A DNA stretch of 10,068 nucleotides from assembly GCA_045631845.1 (NCBI GenBank), contig JAZQVM010000044.1, positions 1-10,068 of the forward strand, written 5' to 3'. This document shows positions 5,138 through 10,068 of this stretch, in pieces (position 1 is the stretch's first letter; every line of letters begins with the position of its first letter). The DNA comes from CAKSHC01 sp045631845 (GTDB lineage Bacteria; Bacillota; Clostridia; Oscillospirales; UMGS1783). Below the pieces are notes generated by a model. The model had not been told where the DNA came from. It made no database searches and saw only the letters and a list, made by a program, of their open reading frames with translations. The translations under genes were made by a program, and so were the position numbers.

Positions 5138-5486
5138 ATTTGAGATTATCAAGTTTATTAAGTTCTTGATCGAGTTTAATAAGAAAGGAATTTCTCTTAG
5201 CCGGAGGAATGGAAAGAAGTTTTGTGATTAAAGCTTTAATGGACGGATCAGATACTAGCTTTTGATATTTATCAAATTCCTCACTATAAAACCCAAGTAA
5301 GTATTCGGGAGTTGTATCCAAAGCGTCGGCAAGGTCGTGAATACGGGAGAGAGGGATATTAGTTACAATCCCTGTTTCGTATTTGCCGATAGTTTGCTTT
5401 CTTGTTTTTAATTTCTCGGCAAGCTCAAGTTGAGTGAGTCCATTTTTCTTTCTTAGGGCTTGAATTCGATCGCCTAATTTATCCAT
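5136..5486 (-). CDS. CI-like repressor, XRE HTH (second of tandem pair)
   Basis: The 116-aa protein has an XRE helix-turn-helix at residues 5-65 (LTQLELAEKLKTRKQTIGKY) and a helical C-terminal part with no S24/LexA peptidase. It is paralogous to the gene upstream: both share TNIPLSRI/TDIPLSKI, a PEYLLG/PAYLLG segment and a closing RNSFLIKLDQEL-type motif. AGAGGTG five bases before the ATG at 5486 sets the start. Transcription is shared with the upstream repressor, 25 bp away. Without a peptidase domain, induction may depend on antirepression or on the ImmA-type peptidase nearby. The target operators are unknown. Confidence 0.82.
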   Translation of the reverse strand: MDKLGDRIQALRKKNGLTQLELAEKLKTRKQTIGKYETGIVTNIPLSRIHDLADALDTTPEYLLGFYSEEFDKYQKLVSDPSIKALITKLLSIPPAKRNSFLIKLDQELNKLDNLK

Positions 5487-5511
5487 ATAAACACCTCTAT
5501 CCAATGGACTT

Positions 5512-5931
5512 TTATTTCTGGGTAGAGGGTGGGTTGAGTAATTTAAGCTGAATATCCAGCGCTTCAAGAAATCGGTTTCGCTGCTCCTCTGGAATGTTTA
5601 GAAGACATACGCATAGATCAATAAAGCGGGATTGTTGATCGGGAGGTAGTTTTCTGATCTGCATTATAAGAGAGCGTAGTTGAGGTTTAGAAAGAATCTT
5701 TTGCTCATCTATATTTATATCTAACGGAATATTTGAATGTCCAAGAAGATAGGCGGGGCTTGTTTGTAGGGCAGTTGCTAATAACTGAATTTTTGAAAGA
5801 GGGATGTCGGTTATTATTCCTTTTTCGTACTTATAAATGTTTTGCGGAGTAGTTTGTATTTTCTTTGCAAGGTCATCCTGTGTAAGGTTGTGTTGCTTCC
5901 TTAATAACCGGATCCGTTCACCGATTGCCAT
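5512..5931 (-). CDS. CI-like repressor, XRE HTH (first of tandem pair)
   Basis: The 139-aa protein carries an XRE helix-turn-helix in residues 3-65 (LTQDDLAKKIQTTPQNIYKY) and a helical C-terminal domain ending EEQRNRFLEALDIQLKLL. There is no self-cleaving peptidase domain. It is the leftward first gene facing the Cro-like gene, the classic place of the lysogeny repressor. AAGGTGG upstream of the ATG at 5931 is preferred to a GTG at 5943, which would sit inside the ribosome binding site. A well-formed promoter precedes it (-35 TTGAAA, 17 bp, -10 TATAAT). Duplication of the repressor, plus a third remnant downstream, is unusual. Confidence 0.87.
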   Translation of the reverse strand: MAIGERIRLLRKQHNLTQDDLAKKIQTTPQNIYKYEKGIITDIPLSKIQLLATALQTSPAYLLGHSNIPLDINIDEQKILSKPQLRSLIMQIRKLPPDQQSRFIDLCVCLLNIPEEQRNRFLEALDIQLKLLNPPSTQK

Positions 5932-5957
5932 TGTAGCCCCCACCTTTTATTGTATAT

Positions 5958-6006
5958 TTGAAACTATTTTTTTTATTATTATAACACAAAAACTGGAAAG
6001 TTTCAA
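5958..6006 (-). promoter_or_regulatory. Repressor promoter with flanking inverted repeat
   Basis: On the minus strand TTGAAA (6006-6001), exactly 17 bp, then a perfect TATAAT (5983-5978) forms a strong promoter for the repressor genes. TTGAAACT (5958-5965) and its inverse AGTTTCAA (5999-6006) bracket it: one covers the -35, the other lies just downstream of the start. They are candidate operators for autoregulation. Confidence 0.75.
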
Positions 6007-6031
6007 GAATAAAAAAATTGTTTGCAAAAAT

Positions 6032-6082
6032 AACTTGACAATTTGGTTTTCGTATGCTAAACTTAAAACAACTTAACAAGTT
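6032..6082 (+). promoter_or_regulatory. Promoter and operators of the Cro-like gene and early operon
   Basis: TTGACA (6035-6040), 17 bp, TAAACT (6058-6063) is a strong plus-strand promoter. AACTTGACAATTT (6032-6044) covers the -35, and the near-identical palindrome AACTTAACAAGTT (6070-6082) lies just after the start point. The two -35 elements of the divergent promoters are about 28 bp apart, so occupancy by repressor or Cro could switch both. Confidence 0.75.
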
Positions 6083-6102
6083 AACCAAAAGGAGGTGGTA
6101 AC

Positions 6103-6300
6103 ATGGATATGAATTTATACAGGGCCGTCATGGCAAAGAATGGGTTTACACAATATCAACTAGCCAGATTGTTAGGAATGGCCGATTCTACACTAATTAG
6201 AAAGGTCAAACAGGAGTCTTTTACTCTTCACGAAATGAGAAAAATGGTAGAGCTTCTTAATATAGATGATCCAAACTCATTTTTTTTATTAAAAAAATAA
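6103..6300 (+). CDS. Cro-like small HTH regulator
   Basis: The 65-aa protein is essentially one helix-turn-helix (FTQYQLARLLGMADSTLIRK, residues 15-34) followed by a short helix and an aromatic C-terminus. Size, position and divergent promoter against the CI-like genes make it the Cro counterpart that favours lytic development. AGGAGGTGG lies eight bases before the ATG at 6103; an ATG at 6109 is a less likely alternative. The related operator-like sequence AACTTAACAGTTT overlaps its stop codon. Confidence 0.82.
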   Translation: MDMNLYRAVMAKNGFTQYQLARLLGMADSTLIRKVKQESFTLHEMRKMVELLNIDDPNSFFLLKK

Positions 6301-6311
6301 CTTAACAGTTT
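6299..6311. promoter_or_regulatory. Additional operator-like repeat after the Cro-like gene
   Basis: AACTTAACAGTTT matches the two operator-like sequences at 6032 and 6070 at most positions. It overlaps the end of the Cro-like gene and precedes the early operon, so it may let repressor or Cro act again here. The gap 6312-6383 shows no other clear signal. Confidence 0.4.
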
Positions 6312-6383
6312 ACTTTTGCAGGTGTAGAGGGATTTTACTTGATAACTTTGTAAATTCAAAAACGAAAGAAAGAGGGAAATGCA

Positions 6384-6443
6384 ATGAAAAGGGCAAAGAA
6401 AAACCGTAATCAAGACACGAACGGGAGTGTGAGTGATGGATAA
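6384..6443 (+). CDS. Possible 19-aa leader peptide
   Basis: An ATG at 6384, preceded by AGAGGG, opens a 19-codon basic frame (MKRAKKNRNQDTNGSVSDG). It overlaps the start of the next gene by eight bases, and the next gene's ribosome binding site lies within it. It may be a small translated leader that couples translation, or chance. No similarity is recognised. Confidence 0.35.
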   Translation: MKRAKKNRNQDTNGSVSDG

Positions 6444-6663
6444 AGATATCAAACCTCCGCTGGGGGTAGAGCCTTGTTGGTTTACTCAATGCAAGCGTAT
6501 CGAGAAATTAAATGGTGCCATCGATCGGAACATAAGACATATACAAGAGTACATCCACCACGAGAACCATGTTGAGAATTATAAGAGTATTGCAAAGTGG
6601 GCTAAAGAAATAGAGTTGCTTGCTTTACTTTTGGCTGAGATGGAGAAGGGAGCGCCAAGATGA
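6436..6663 (+). CDS. 75-aa hypothetical phage protein
   Basis: The protein starts with a short proline-rich part (KPPLGVEPCWFTQCKRIEKL) and is then largely alpha-helical and charged, with a likely coiled coil to the end. No domain is recognised. The ATG at 6436 follows GGGAG; an in-frame GTG at 6433 is less well placed. Its stop overlaps the next start in ATGA, so the two are translationally coupled. Members of this kind of short protein are common in early operons of Bacillota prophages, with no assigned role. Confidence 0.7.
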   Translation: MDKDIKPPLGVEPCWFTQCKRIEKLNGAIDRNIRHIQEYIHHENHVENYKSIAKWAKEIELLALLLAEMEKGAPR

Positions 6664-7031
6664 CTGATAGAGAACGGTTGATCAATCTGATTGCCGCCGG
6701 CGGTTATCACCGAGACTGGGCGGAGATAGCGGCAGATCGCATTTTGGCGGACGGTTGGGTTCGTCCTTTGTGTAAGATTGGCGACACCATATATGCTGTG
6801 CTGTACGACACGATTCCTCGGAAGAAATGGTATGTATCAGAAGAAACAGTGACAGAGGTCGGTGTCAGAGGTTGTTGGACAAGCGCTTTTCTTCCACCGC
6901 AGGATGATAAGGGTAACTGGTGGAACTGGCGAGATTTTGGGCGTGAGATCTTCACGGACAAGAAGCAAGCGCAGGAAGCAGCCAAACGATACATGAAAGA
7001 GGGTCGCACCTACGGTCAGTCCGAAGATTAA
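6660..7031 (+). CDS. 123-aa hypothetical phage protein
   Basis: The product has an N-terminal helical part (LINLIAAGGYHRDWAEIAAD) and then a beta-rich segment around CKIGDTIYAVLYDT and VSEETVTEVGVRG. The C-terminus contains FTDKKQAQEAAKRYMKEG. The pattern of a small beta barrel followed by 'E-x-F-tdk-eA' is familiar from early regions of Firmicutes prophages but has no known function. It overlaps the upstream gene by four bases (ATGA) and ends 23 bp before the next gene, which has its own strong ribosome binding site. Confidence 0.75.
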   Translation: MTDRERLINLIAAGGYHRDWAEIAADRILADGWVRPLCKIGDTIYAVLYDTIPRKKWYVSEETVTEVGVRGCWTSAFLPPQDDKGNWWNWRDFGREIFTDKKQAQEAAKRYMKEGRTYGQSED

Positions 7032-7054
7032 CAAGAAACAAGGAGAGAGAAACC

Positions 7055-7372
7055 ATGATAAAAGAAGTATCGAAGGCCAAGTTTGAGGCTATGATCCGCA
7101 AGGATATTCAAATCAGCCCCTGCCCGATCTGTGGGCGGAGCGGCGAGATCGTAATCAAGATGCCGCAGTACGGAGAAACGGGTGCTATGGTGAAATGTAC
7201 ACACTGTGAGAACCGGACCCGACTGTTCCCGATCCACATCAACATCGAGTGGGAGGGGGTGATCGGCAATCCCACCAACGAGCGCTCTCTGATGAGAGGG
7301 ATCCGATCGGCCATCCTGTCATGGAACGCCGGCGCCGAAAAGGCAGCAAAGGCAAGAAGGGATTGGTTTTAA
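7055..7372 (+). CDS. Lar-like zinc-ribbon protein (restriction alleviation type)
   Basis: The 105-aa protein has CPICG (Cys23, Cys26) and CTHC (Cys48, Cys51) separated by beta strands. A long loop follows, then a helix containing AILSWNAGAEKA. This order of ribbon plus A-x-x-x-WN-x-(R/A)A is the hallmark of Lar-type restriction alleviation proteins, small phage proteins named from the Rac prophage Lar. In that family the activity modulates type I restriction, but many members are uncharacterised, so the function here is provisional. AAGGAGAGAGAAACC precedes the ATG. The following tiny gene starts directly after its stop. Confidence 0.6.
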   Translation: MIKEVSKAKFEAMIRKDIQISPCPICGRSGEIVIKMPQYGETGAMVKCTHCENRTRLFPIHINIEWEGVIGNPTNERSLMRGIRSAILSWNAGAEKAAKARRDWF

Positions 7373-7373
7373 T

Positions 7374-7544
7374 ATGGACAAATGGACGGAACGGCTGCTG
7401 GTATTCGGCATCACGTGGTTATTGTACTTATTGTTTATGGGGATTGCATGGCGGGAGAGAGGGTATGACGCCGTTGGTGGCGAGTTCCTGATCTTCCTGC
7501 TCCCGATCCTGTACTACACCATGAAGAGAGGGAAACAGGAATGA
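7374..7544 (+). CDS. 56-aa small membrane protein
   Basis: ATG at 7374, one base after the upstream stop, opens 56 codons. Two hydrophobic stretches, LLVFGITWLLYLLFMGIAW (8-26) and FLIFLLPILYYTM (38-50), suggest two membrane passes with a charged RERGYD loop, ending KRGKQE. Its function is unknown; position and size fit accessory small membrane proteins of phage early operons. It overlaps the next gene by four bases (ATGA). The codons for its last residues (AGAGGGAAA) also serve as the next gene's ribosome binding site. Confidence 0.7.
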   Translation: MDKWTERLLVFGITWLLYLLFMGIAWRERGYDAVGGEFLIFLLPILYYTMKRGKQE

Positions 7545-7798
7545 GAATAGAAACTACGAAAGAGAAGATATATTTTGCCAATCTGGAACTGGGGGCGCTG
7601 AGCCGCAAGATCGGACGGATACGGGATCAGCTTGGTCCATTCCAAGCGCCGGAAGAGAGTAAACGCCCCGTCTTCCACGTGGAGAGGGAAGACGGGGCGC
7701 CGAACCACTCCGAAGAGATAAGAACGGCGCTGGCCGGAGCGGCGGCGCTGATGGAGCAGGCGGTGGATCTGTTGGATGCCGTCCTTGAGAAACTGTGA
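7541..7798 (+). CDS. 85-aa hypothetical phage protein
   Basis: The product is mainly helical: an N-terminal helix (TKEKIYFANLELGALSRKIG), a short central segment containing RPVFHVEREDGA, and a C-terminal helix rich in Ala and Leu (GAAALMEQAVDLLDAVLEKL). No family is recognised. The start is coupled to the upstream membrane protein by ATGA. The central codons form a perfect 13-bp inverted repeat described separately. Confidence 0.7.
   Translation: MRIETTKEKIYFANLELGALSRKIGRIRDQLGPFQAPEESKRPVFHVEREDGAPNHSEEIRTALAGAAALMEQAVDLLDAVLEKL
7664..7699. repeat. Perfect 13-bp GC-rich inverted repeat inside a gene
   Basis: CGCCCCGTCTTCC (7664-7676) faces GGAAGACGGGGCG (7687-7699) across ten bases, and the loop-proximal CCACGTGG is itself self-complementary. 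No T tract follows on either strand. The stem would be very stable in the mRNA of the 85-aa gene. It could slow ribosomes, mark an RNase site or be a protein-binding site. Confidence 0.7.
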
Positions 7799-7808
7799 GG
7801 GATGAGGA

Positions 7809-7946
7809 ATGAGATTAGAAACGGCACTAAAGCATGTAAAGGAAGAGTACGAAAAGGCAAAGCAGCTCGATTTTATCTACAATCCTCTTGCTTACGCATT
7901 ATACACGGTATGGAAAGAGGCGGACGAGAAGGGAGCGGGGAAATGA
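7809..7946 (+). CDS. 45-aa hypothetical phage protein
   Basis: ATG at 7809 follows GATGAGGA and encodes a compact helical protein. Residues 1-20 form an amphipathic helix (LETALKHVKEEYEKAKQL), followed by YNPLAYALYTVWKEADEKGA. The aromatic YNPLAYAL...VW pattern is one I associate with short conserved phage proteins, without known function. The stop overlaps the next start (ATGA). It lies in a different frame from the longer overlapping frame that begins at 7802. Confidence 0.7.
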   Translation: MRLETALKHVKEEYEKAKQLDFIYNPLAYALYTVWKEADEKGAGK

Positions 7947-8155
7947 GTAGACGGATGTCATATATATGCGACATTTGCGGTCGTGAAATTGTAAGTCATT
8001 CCGCACAGGTTGCAGCTGCCGAGTCTGCACGGATAAAATTATGGGGGCCGGGCGAGTATCGAGCAGGACCGGGCCAACAGATGGATTTATGTATAAACTG
8101 TTATAACCGATTTGTAAATTTCTTGGAAAGCAGTGATCGTGAGGAGGTGGAATAA
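7943..8155 (+). CDS. 70-aa zinc-ribbon protein
   Basis: The protein contains CDIC (Cys9, Cys12) and CINC (Cys50, Cys53), a four-cysteine zinc ribbon. A 37-residue insert between the pairs includes a helix and a GPGEYRAGPGQQ loop. Such ribbons bind nucleic acid or protein partners. The ATG at 7943 is preceded by GGGAG and coupled to the previous gene by ATGA; the longer upstream in-frame extension overlaps that real gene and is rejected. The next gene follows its stop directly. Confidence 0.72.
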   Translation: MSRRMSYICDICGREIVSHSAQVAAAESARIKLWGPGEYRAGPGQQMDLCINCYNRFVNFLESSDREEVE

Positions 8156-8365
8156 GTGAGTATAGGCGAGCGCCTGAAACGTATACGGGAGAGCCGAAAC
8201 ATGACGCAGGAGCAGGTGGCCAAGGCGGCCGGCATTACCAAGCCGATGATATGCCAGGTAGAGAATGGATATAAGAACATGTCGCTGCCGGTAGCGGTGG
8301 CGGTGGCTGAGGTGCTGAATTGTACGGTCAATGATTTTCTGACCGATAATCCAAATCTAATTTAA
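8156..8365 (+). CDS. XRE-family HTH regulator
   Basis: The 69-aa protein is a single XRE helix-turn-helix (MTQEQVAKAAGITKPMICQV, residues 16-35) with the following helices. It starts with GTG at 8156, chosen because GAGGAGGTGG lies five bases upstream and because MSIGERLKRIRE is the typical XRE N-terminus. It begins immediately after the stop of the zinc-ribbon gene. It may be a second regulatory switch within the early operon; no operator can be assigned. Confidence 0.85.
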   Translation: MSIGERLKRIRESRNMTQEQVAKAAGITKPMICQVENGYKNMSLPVAVAVAEVLNCTVNDFLTDNPNLI

Positions 8366-8384
8366 ATCAAAAAGGAGAGAGAAT

Positions 8385-8627
8385 ATGCCAAAAGTAACAT
8401 TTACATCCATGCAGAAGGCGGGCACCGAGATCGTGAAGCTGATCTGGGGCGAACTGGAATCGAGGGATATGCAGGTGTCGGAACTGGCCGAGCGTACGGG
8501 TATCAGCATGTCGATCTTATACAGCCGAAAGAAGCGGCCGGAGAAATTCACGGTAGGGGAGCTTCGGATCATCGGACGGAACCTCGGGATCCCCATAGAC
8601 AAGCTTCGGGCGGCGATCGGGTACTAA
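8385..8627 (+). CDS. Small HTH DNA-binding protein
   Basis: The 80-aa product has a helix-turn-helix in residues 29-50 (MQVSELAERTGISMSILYSR), then a basic stretch (KKRPEKF) and a final helix pair resembling Cro/C1-type proteins (GELRIIGRNLGIPIDKLRAA). AAAAAGGAGAGAGAAT precedes the ATG. It follows the XRE gene by 19 bp, so two different small DNA-binding proteins are produced from the same operon. The target is unknown. Confidence 0.78.
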   Translation: MPKVTFTSMQKAGTEIVKLIWGELESRDMQVSELAERTGISMSILYSRKKRPEKFTVGELRIIGRNLGIPIDKLRAAIGY

Positions 8628-8631
8628 GCCT

Positions 8632-8928
8632 ATGAGTCAGTGCAAGTATTGCGGAGCAGAGATCGACTTTGTCCGATCATCGCGCACGGGAGTATGGATT
8701 CCGGTTGAGGCTCGGCCGGTGCAGTATGACGGCAAGGGATCGACCGAGATCCTGACCGTCTTTGGTGAAAAGAAGATGGTGCATGAGGTCAAGGCCGGAC
8801 CGAAGATAGGGTTGTATATCGGGTACCGACCGCACCGCCTCAACTGCCCGCACTATTGGGAAGAGCCGAGCGTCGAGACGGAAGAGGAAGATGATGACGA
8901 TGCTTGGTGGAAACGTTGTGATTTATAA
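8632..8928 (+). CDS. 98-aa zinc-finger-like phage protein with acidic tail
   Basis: Residues 4-7 (CKYC) and a distal cluster His68, Cys72, His74 (PHRLNCPHYW) probably bind one zinc ion. Between them lies a beta-rich body beginning TGVWIPVEARPV. The last part contains a run of acidic residues (82-90), suggesting interaction with a basic protein or DNA mimicry. There is no clear ribosome binding site: the ATG is four bases after the previous stop, so translation is probably coupled. Proteins with an N-terminal CxxC and a WIPVE-like strand recur in Firmicutes phages without assigned function. Confidence 0.75.
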   Translation: MSQCKYCGAEIDFVRSSRTGVWIPVEARPVQYDGKGSTEILTVFGEKKMVHEVKAGPKIGLYIGYRPHRLNCPHYWEEPSVETEEEDDDDAWWKRCDL

Positions 8929-8952
8929 ATTTTACATAAAGGAGAGAGAACT

Positions 8953-9264
8953 ATGAACAGAAAAGACGCCTTACGGAACATTGCTCGCTTTGTGGCGGAG
9001 TTGGAAAAGCCTGAAGAGGAACGAGATGACGAATTGTGTATACAGTGCATCTTAGGGGTGTGCAGCTACTATCAGGGACGGATCAGTGCCGTAATCAATC
9101 CCATGGCAGAGATGGAGGTTCCGTTTATAAGGGCCATCCTGTTGCTGACGGCAGAGAAGATCCTGTGCGTGGATGAGAATGCTCGTGTTCGGGGTGACCT
9201 GATATATCAGATGCTGGCGGAAAGTTCGGTAACGATTAAGATACCAAAGAATATAAAACAGTAA
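8953..9264 (+). CDS. 103-aa hypothetical protein
   Basis: The product is mostly alpha-helical (for example ALRNIARFVAELEKPEEERD and EVPFIRAILLLTAEKIL). Cysteines in ELCIQCILGVC could be structural. No family is recognised. AAAGGAGAGAGAACT precedes the ATG. It is the last gene before the only sizeable gap in the operon, where the structured element at 9273-9395 begins eight bases after its stop. Confidence 0.72.
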   Translation: MNRKDALRNIARFVAELEKPEEERDDELCIQCILGVCSYYQGRISAVINPMAEMEVPFIRAILLLTAEKILCVDENARVRGDLIYQMLAESSVTIKIPKNIKQ

Positions 9265-9272
9265 AAGGCAAG

Positions 9273-9395
9273 GCACCGCAGGAGAATGGGCGCTGTATCA
9301 CAACTAAATAAAAATCCGGCATGGATCGATACAACAAAAAACCATTTCTTCACAATATATTCGACGTACAAGCAGCGCCCAGTCTCATGCGGTGC
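9273..9395 (+). ncRNA. 123-nt structured element, candidate non-coding RNA
   Basis: The arms 9273-9295 and 9373-9395 can form a nearly continuous helix: 8 bp (GCACCGCA/TGCGGTGC), a G-A mismatch, 4 bp (GAGA/TCTC), an A-G mismatch, then 9 bp (TGGGCGCTG/CAGCGCCCA). The arms are GC-rich, and the 77-nt interior is AT-rich with a smaller nested stem (GTATC/GATAC around ATCC/GGAT). It fills the one real gap in the operon. There is no T tract, so it is not a terminator. Short frames start at 9286 and 9321, but neither has properly spaced ribosome binding. Alternatives are a MITE-like insertion or an RNA processing or attenuation site. Strand is assumed from the operon. Confidence 0.5.
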
Positions 9396-9421
9396 ATAAA
9401 AAAATACAAGTAGAGGGAATT

Positions 9422-9634
9422 ATGACATTTCGAGAAAAACTAAAAGAGGATTGGCCGGATCATGTGGATCCCCGATATAAAGCTGGTTGCCAAGGTTGTC
9501 CTAAAGGTTACGGATATGAAAAGGACTACCATTGCGCAGATAAAATGACGGGCTTTGCCATGCCGCCTTCGGTTGCGGAATGTGTAGCCTGCTGGAATCG
9601 GGAGATGCCGGATGATGCCGCTACATTGGAATGA
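9422..9634 (+). CDS. 70-aa cysteine-rich phage protein
   Basis: The protein starts MTFREKLKEDWPDHVDPRY and carries Cys23, Cys26, Cys38, Cys54 and Cys57 in the pattern C-x2-C-x11-C-x15-C-x2-CW. This suggests a small zinc-binding fold. The motif with GCPKGYGY and VACWNRE is one I associate with short conserved proteins in Firmicutes prophages; no role is known. The ATG at 9422 follows AGAGGG; the ATG at 9392 lies inside the structured element and is rejected. Confidence 0.72.
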   Translation: MTFREKLKEDWPDHVDPRYKAGCQGCPKGYGYEKDYHCADKMTGFAMPPSVAECVACWNREMPDDAATLE

Positions 9635-9716
9635 TATCATAATCGGCTTTATGACAGGATTTGCGGCAGCGATCCTGTTGTGGGCCATCATAAAAAGCAT
9701 AAAGAGAGGGAAATAA
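9615..9716 (+). CDS. 33-aa single-TM small protein
   Basis: ATG at 9615 overlaps the end of the preceding gene in another frame and opens 33 codons, with GGAG at 9601-9604 upstream. One membrane span, IIIGFMTGFAAAILLWAII (8-26), is followed by KSIKRGK. The last codons, AAGAGAGGGAAA, double as the ribosome binding site of the next gene. This matches the organisation of the 56-aa membrane protein at 7374. Function unknown. Confidence 0.55.
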   Translation: MPLHWNDIIIGFMTGFAAAILLWAIIKSIKRGK

Positions 9717-9717
9717 C

Positions 9718-9954
9718 ATGACAAATTTTGAATGGTTAAAGAGCTTGGACGTGGCGCATTTTGCGCACGAGACAATGGACATAGACTTTTGTTCTAAGGG
9801 GTGTAATCCCAAAGACTGTCCGCATTGGCGAGAGGATGGGAATTGCAAGCATCCGGAAGGCGAGCTTGGCTGCATCAAAGCCAGTGTCCATTGGTTAAAT
9901 AGGGAGCATGAGGAAAGTGATGAGAATCCAACAACTATCGAATTTACGCCGTGA
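9718..9954 (+). CDS. 78-aa cysteine-rich phage protein
   Basis: The protein begins TNFEWLKSLDVAHFAHETMD and contains Cys25, Cys29, Cys34, Cys43 and Cys52 before a WLNRE helix. The architecture (helix, CxxxC...C, C...HPEG...GC, then WL) is typical of short conserved Firmicutes phage proteins that probably bind zinc. It is related in style, though not clearly in sequence, to the cysteine-rich gene at 9422. AGAGAGGGAAATAAC precedes the ATG. Confidence 0.75.
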   Translation: MTNFEWLKSLDVAHFAHETMDIDFCSKGCNPKDCPHWREDGNCKHPEGELGCIKASVHWLNREHEESDENPTTIEFTP

Positions 9955-10068
9955 GATCACACGGCATGAAAAGCGGCATAAGAAACGCCCTGCCGCTCTC
10001 CTGATCTCCTGCTATCTGTATTGGCAGATCGGGCAGGAGGAAGGATTTGAAAGCGATGAGCATAATAA
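9920..10068 (+). CDS. Hypothetical protein, runs off the window
   Basis: ATG at 9920 follows GAGGAAAG and overlaps the previous gene by 35 bases in another frame. The 49 complete codons visible begin MRIQQLSNLRREITRHEKRH and continue basic and helical, with LLISCYLYWQIGQEEGFESD. The frame is open at the window end. An ATG at 10056 in another frame could start the next gene. The overlap is large but each gene has its own ribosome binding site. Function unknown. Confidence 0.5.
   Translation, partial: MRIQQLSNLRREITRHEKRHKKRPAALLISCYLYWQIGQEEGFESDEHN

Noticed and set aside
4907..5143. Plus-strand 78-aa frame in the hairpin-rich region
   Set aside because: It starts with TTG without a ribosome binding site and is antisense to two better-initiated small frames.
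5837..6076. Plus-strand frame across the repressor start and promoter region
   Set aside because: It lies antisense to the repressor gene and runs through both divergent promoters; low-complexity translation.
6707..7009. Minus-strand frames opposite the early operon (also 7108-7314, 7627-7860, 9440-9775 and others)
   Set aside because: All are shadows of the tightly coupled plus-strand genes, without initiation signals.
7802..7942. N-terminal extension of the 70-aa zinc-ribbon gene
   Set aside because: The overlapping 45-aa gene at 7809 has better protein character, a ribosome binding site and an ATGA junction to the zinc-ribbon start at 7943.
9286..9413. Short frames inside the structured element (37 aa from 9286, 30 aa from 9321)
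   Set aside because: AGGAG is one base from the first ATG, too close to work, and the second has no ribosome binding site; the strong complementary arms explain the segment better. Kept as a possible refutation of the RNA idea.
1..10068. CRISPR array, insertion sequence or retron
   Set aside because: No regularly spaced direct repeats, no transposase and no reverse transcriptase are present in the window.

Overview
This window looks like the left end of a temperate phage or related integrative element in a Bacillota (Firmicutes) host. The evidence is strong AGGAGG-type ribosome binding sites, compact ATGA-coupled phage operons, low-GC control regions and Spo0A-type regulatory logic. A Negativicutes-like host is a guess from the protein style, not a demonstrated placement. 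No structural, packaging, replication or lysis gene is visible, so prophage is preferred to ICE only because of the CI/Cro-like layout.

Junction and integration module (1-1420). The first 19 bases look like the 3' end of a tmRNA (ssrA) or tRNA gene ending in CCA. A perfect 14-bp terminator hairpin and AT-rich repeats follow, which may be integrase arm sites. The integrase gene (183-1316, minus) is a tyrosine recombinase with an N-terminal zinc ribbon. By hand alignment it has Ser where the first catalytic Arg normally sits.

Spo0A-like module (1344-2126, plus). Divergent from the integrase is a 127-aa protein resembling the Spo0A C-terminal DNA-binding domain without a receiver domain. Its promoter contains two inverted matches to the canonical 0A box TGTCGAA. 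A second 0A-like array with 10-bp spacing precedes a separately terminated 44-aa ORF.

Toxin-antitoxin-like pair and cargo (2171-4651). An XRE-HTH/ImmA-IrrE protein is coupled to a PIN-domain protein whose C-terminal tail resembles Phd/RelB-type antitoxin tails. Opposite lies a four-TM membrane protein of unknown function, directly downstream of a fragment of a third CI-like repressor.

Immunity region (4665-6300). Two paralogous CI-like repressors (minus) and a Cro-like protein (plus) diverge from back-to-back promoters with candidate operators. Between the intact repressors and the remnant is a hairpin-rich 370-bp stretch. It has a 22-bp perfect palindrome, a plus-strand terminator and two possible tiny minus-strand ORFs.

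Early operon (6384 to the end, plus). A tightly packed series of small genes follows: zinc-ribbon and cysteine-rich proteins (one Lar-like), two further HTH proteins, two tiny one- or two-TM proteins and several unknowns. The packing breaks once, at 9265-9421, where a 123-nt element with 23-nt complementary arms could be a structured RNA.
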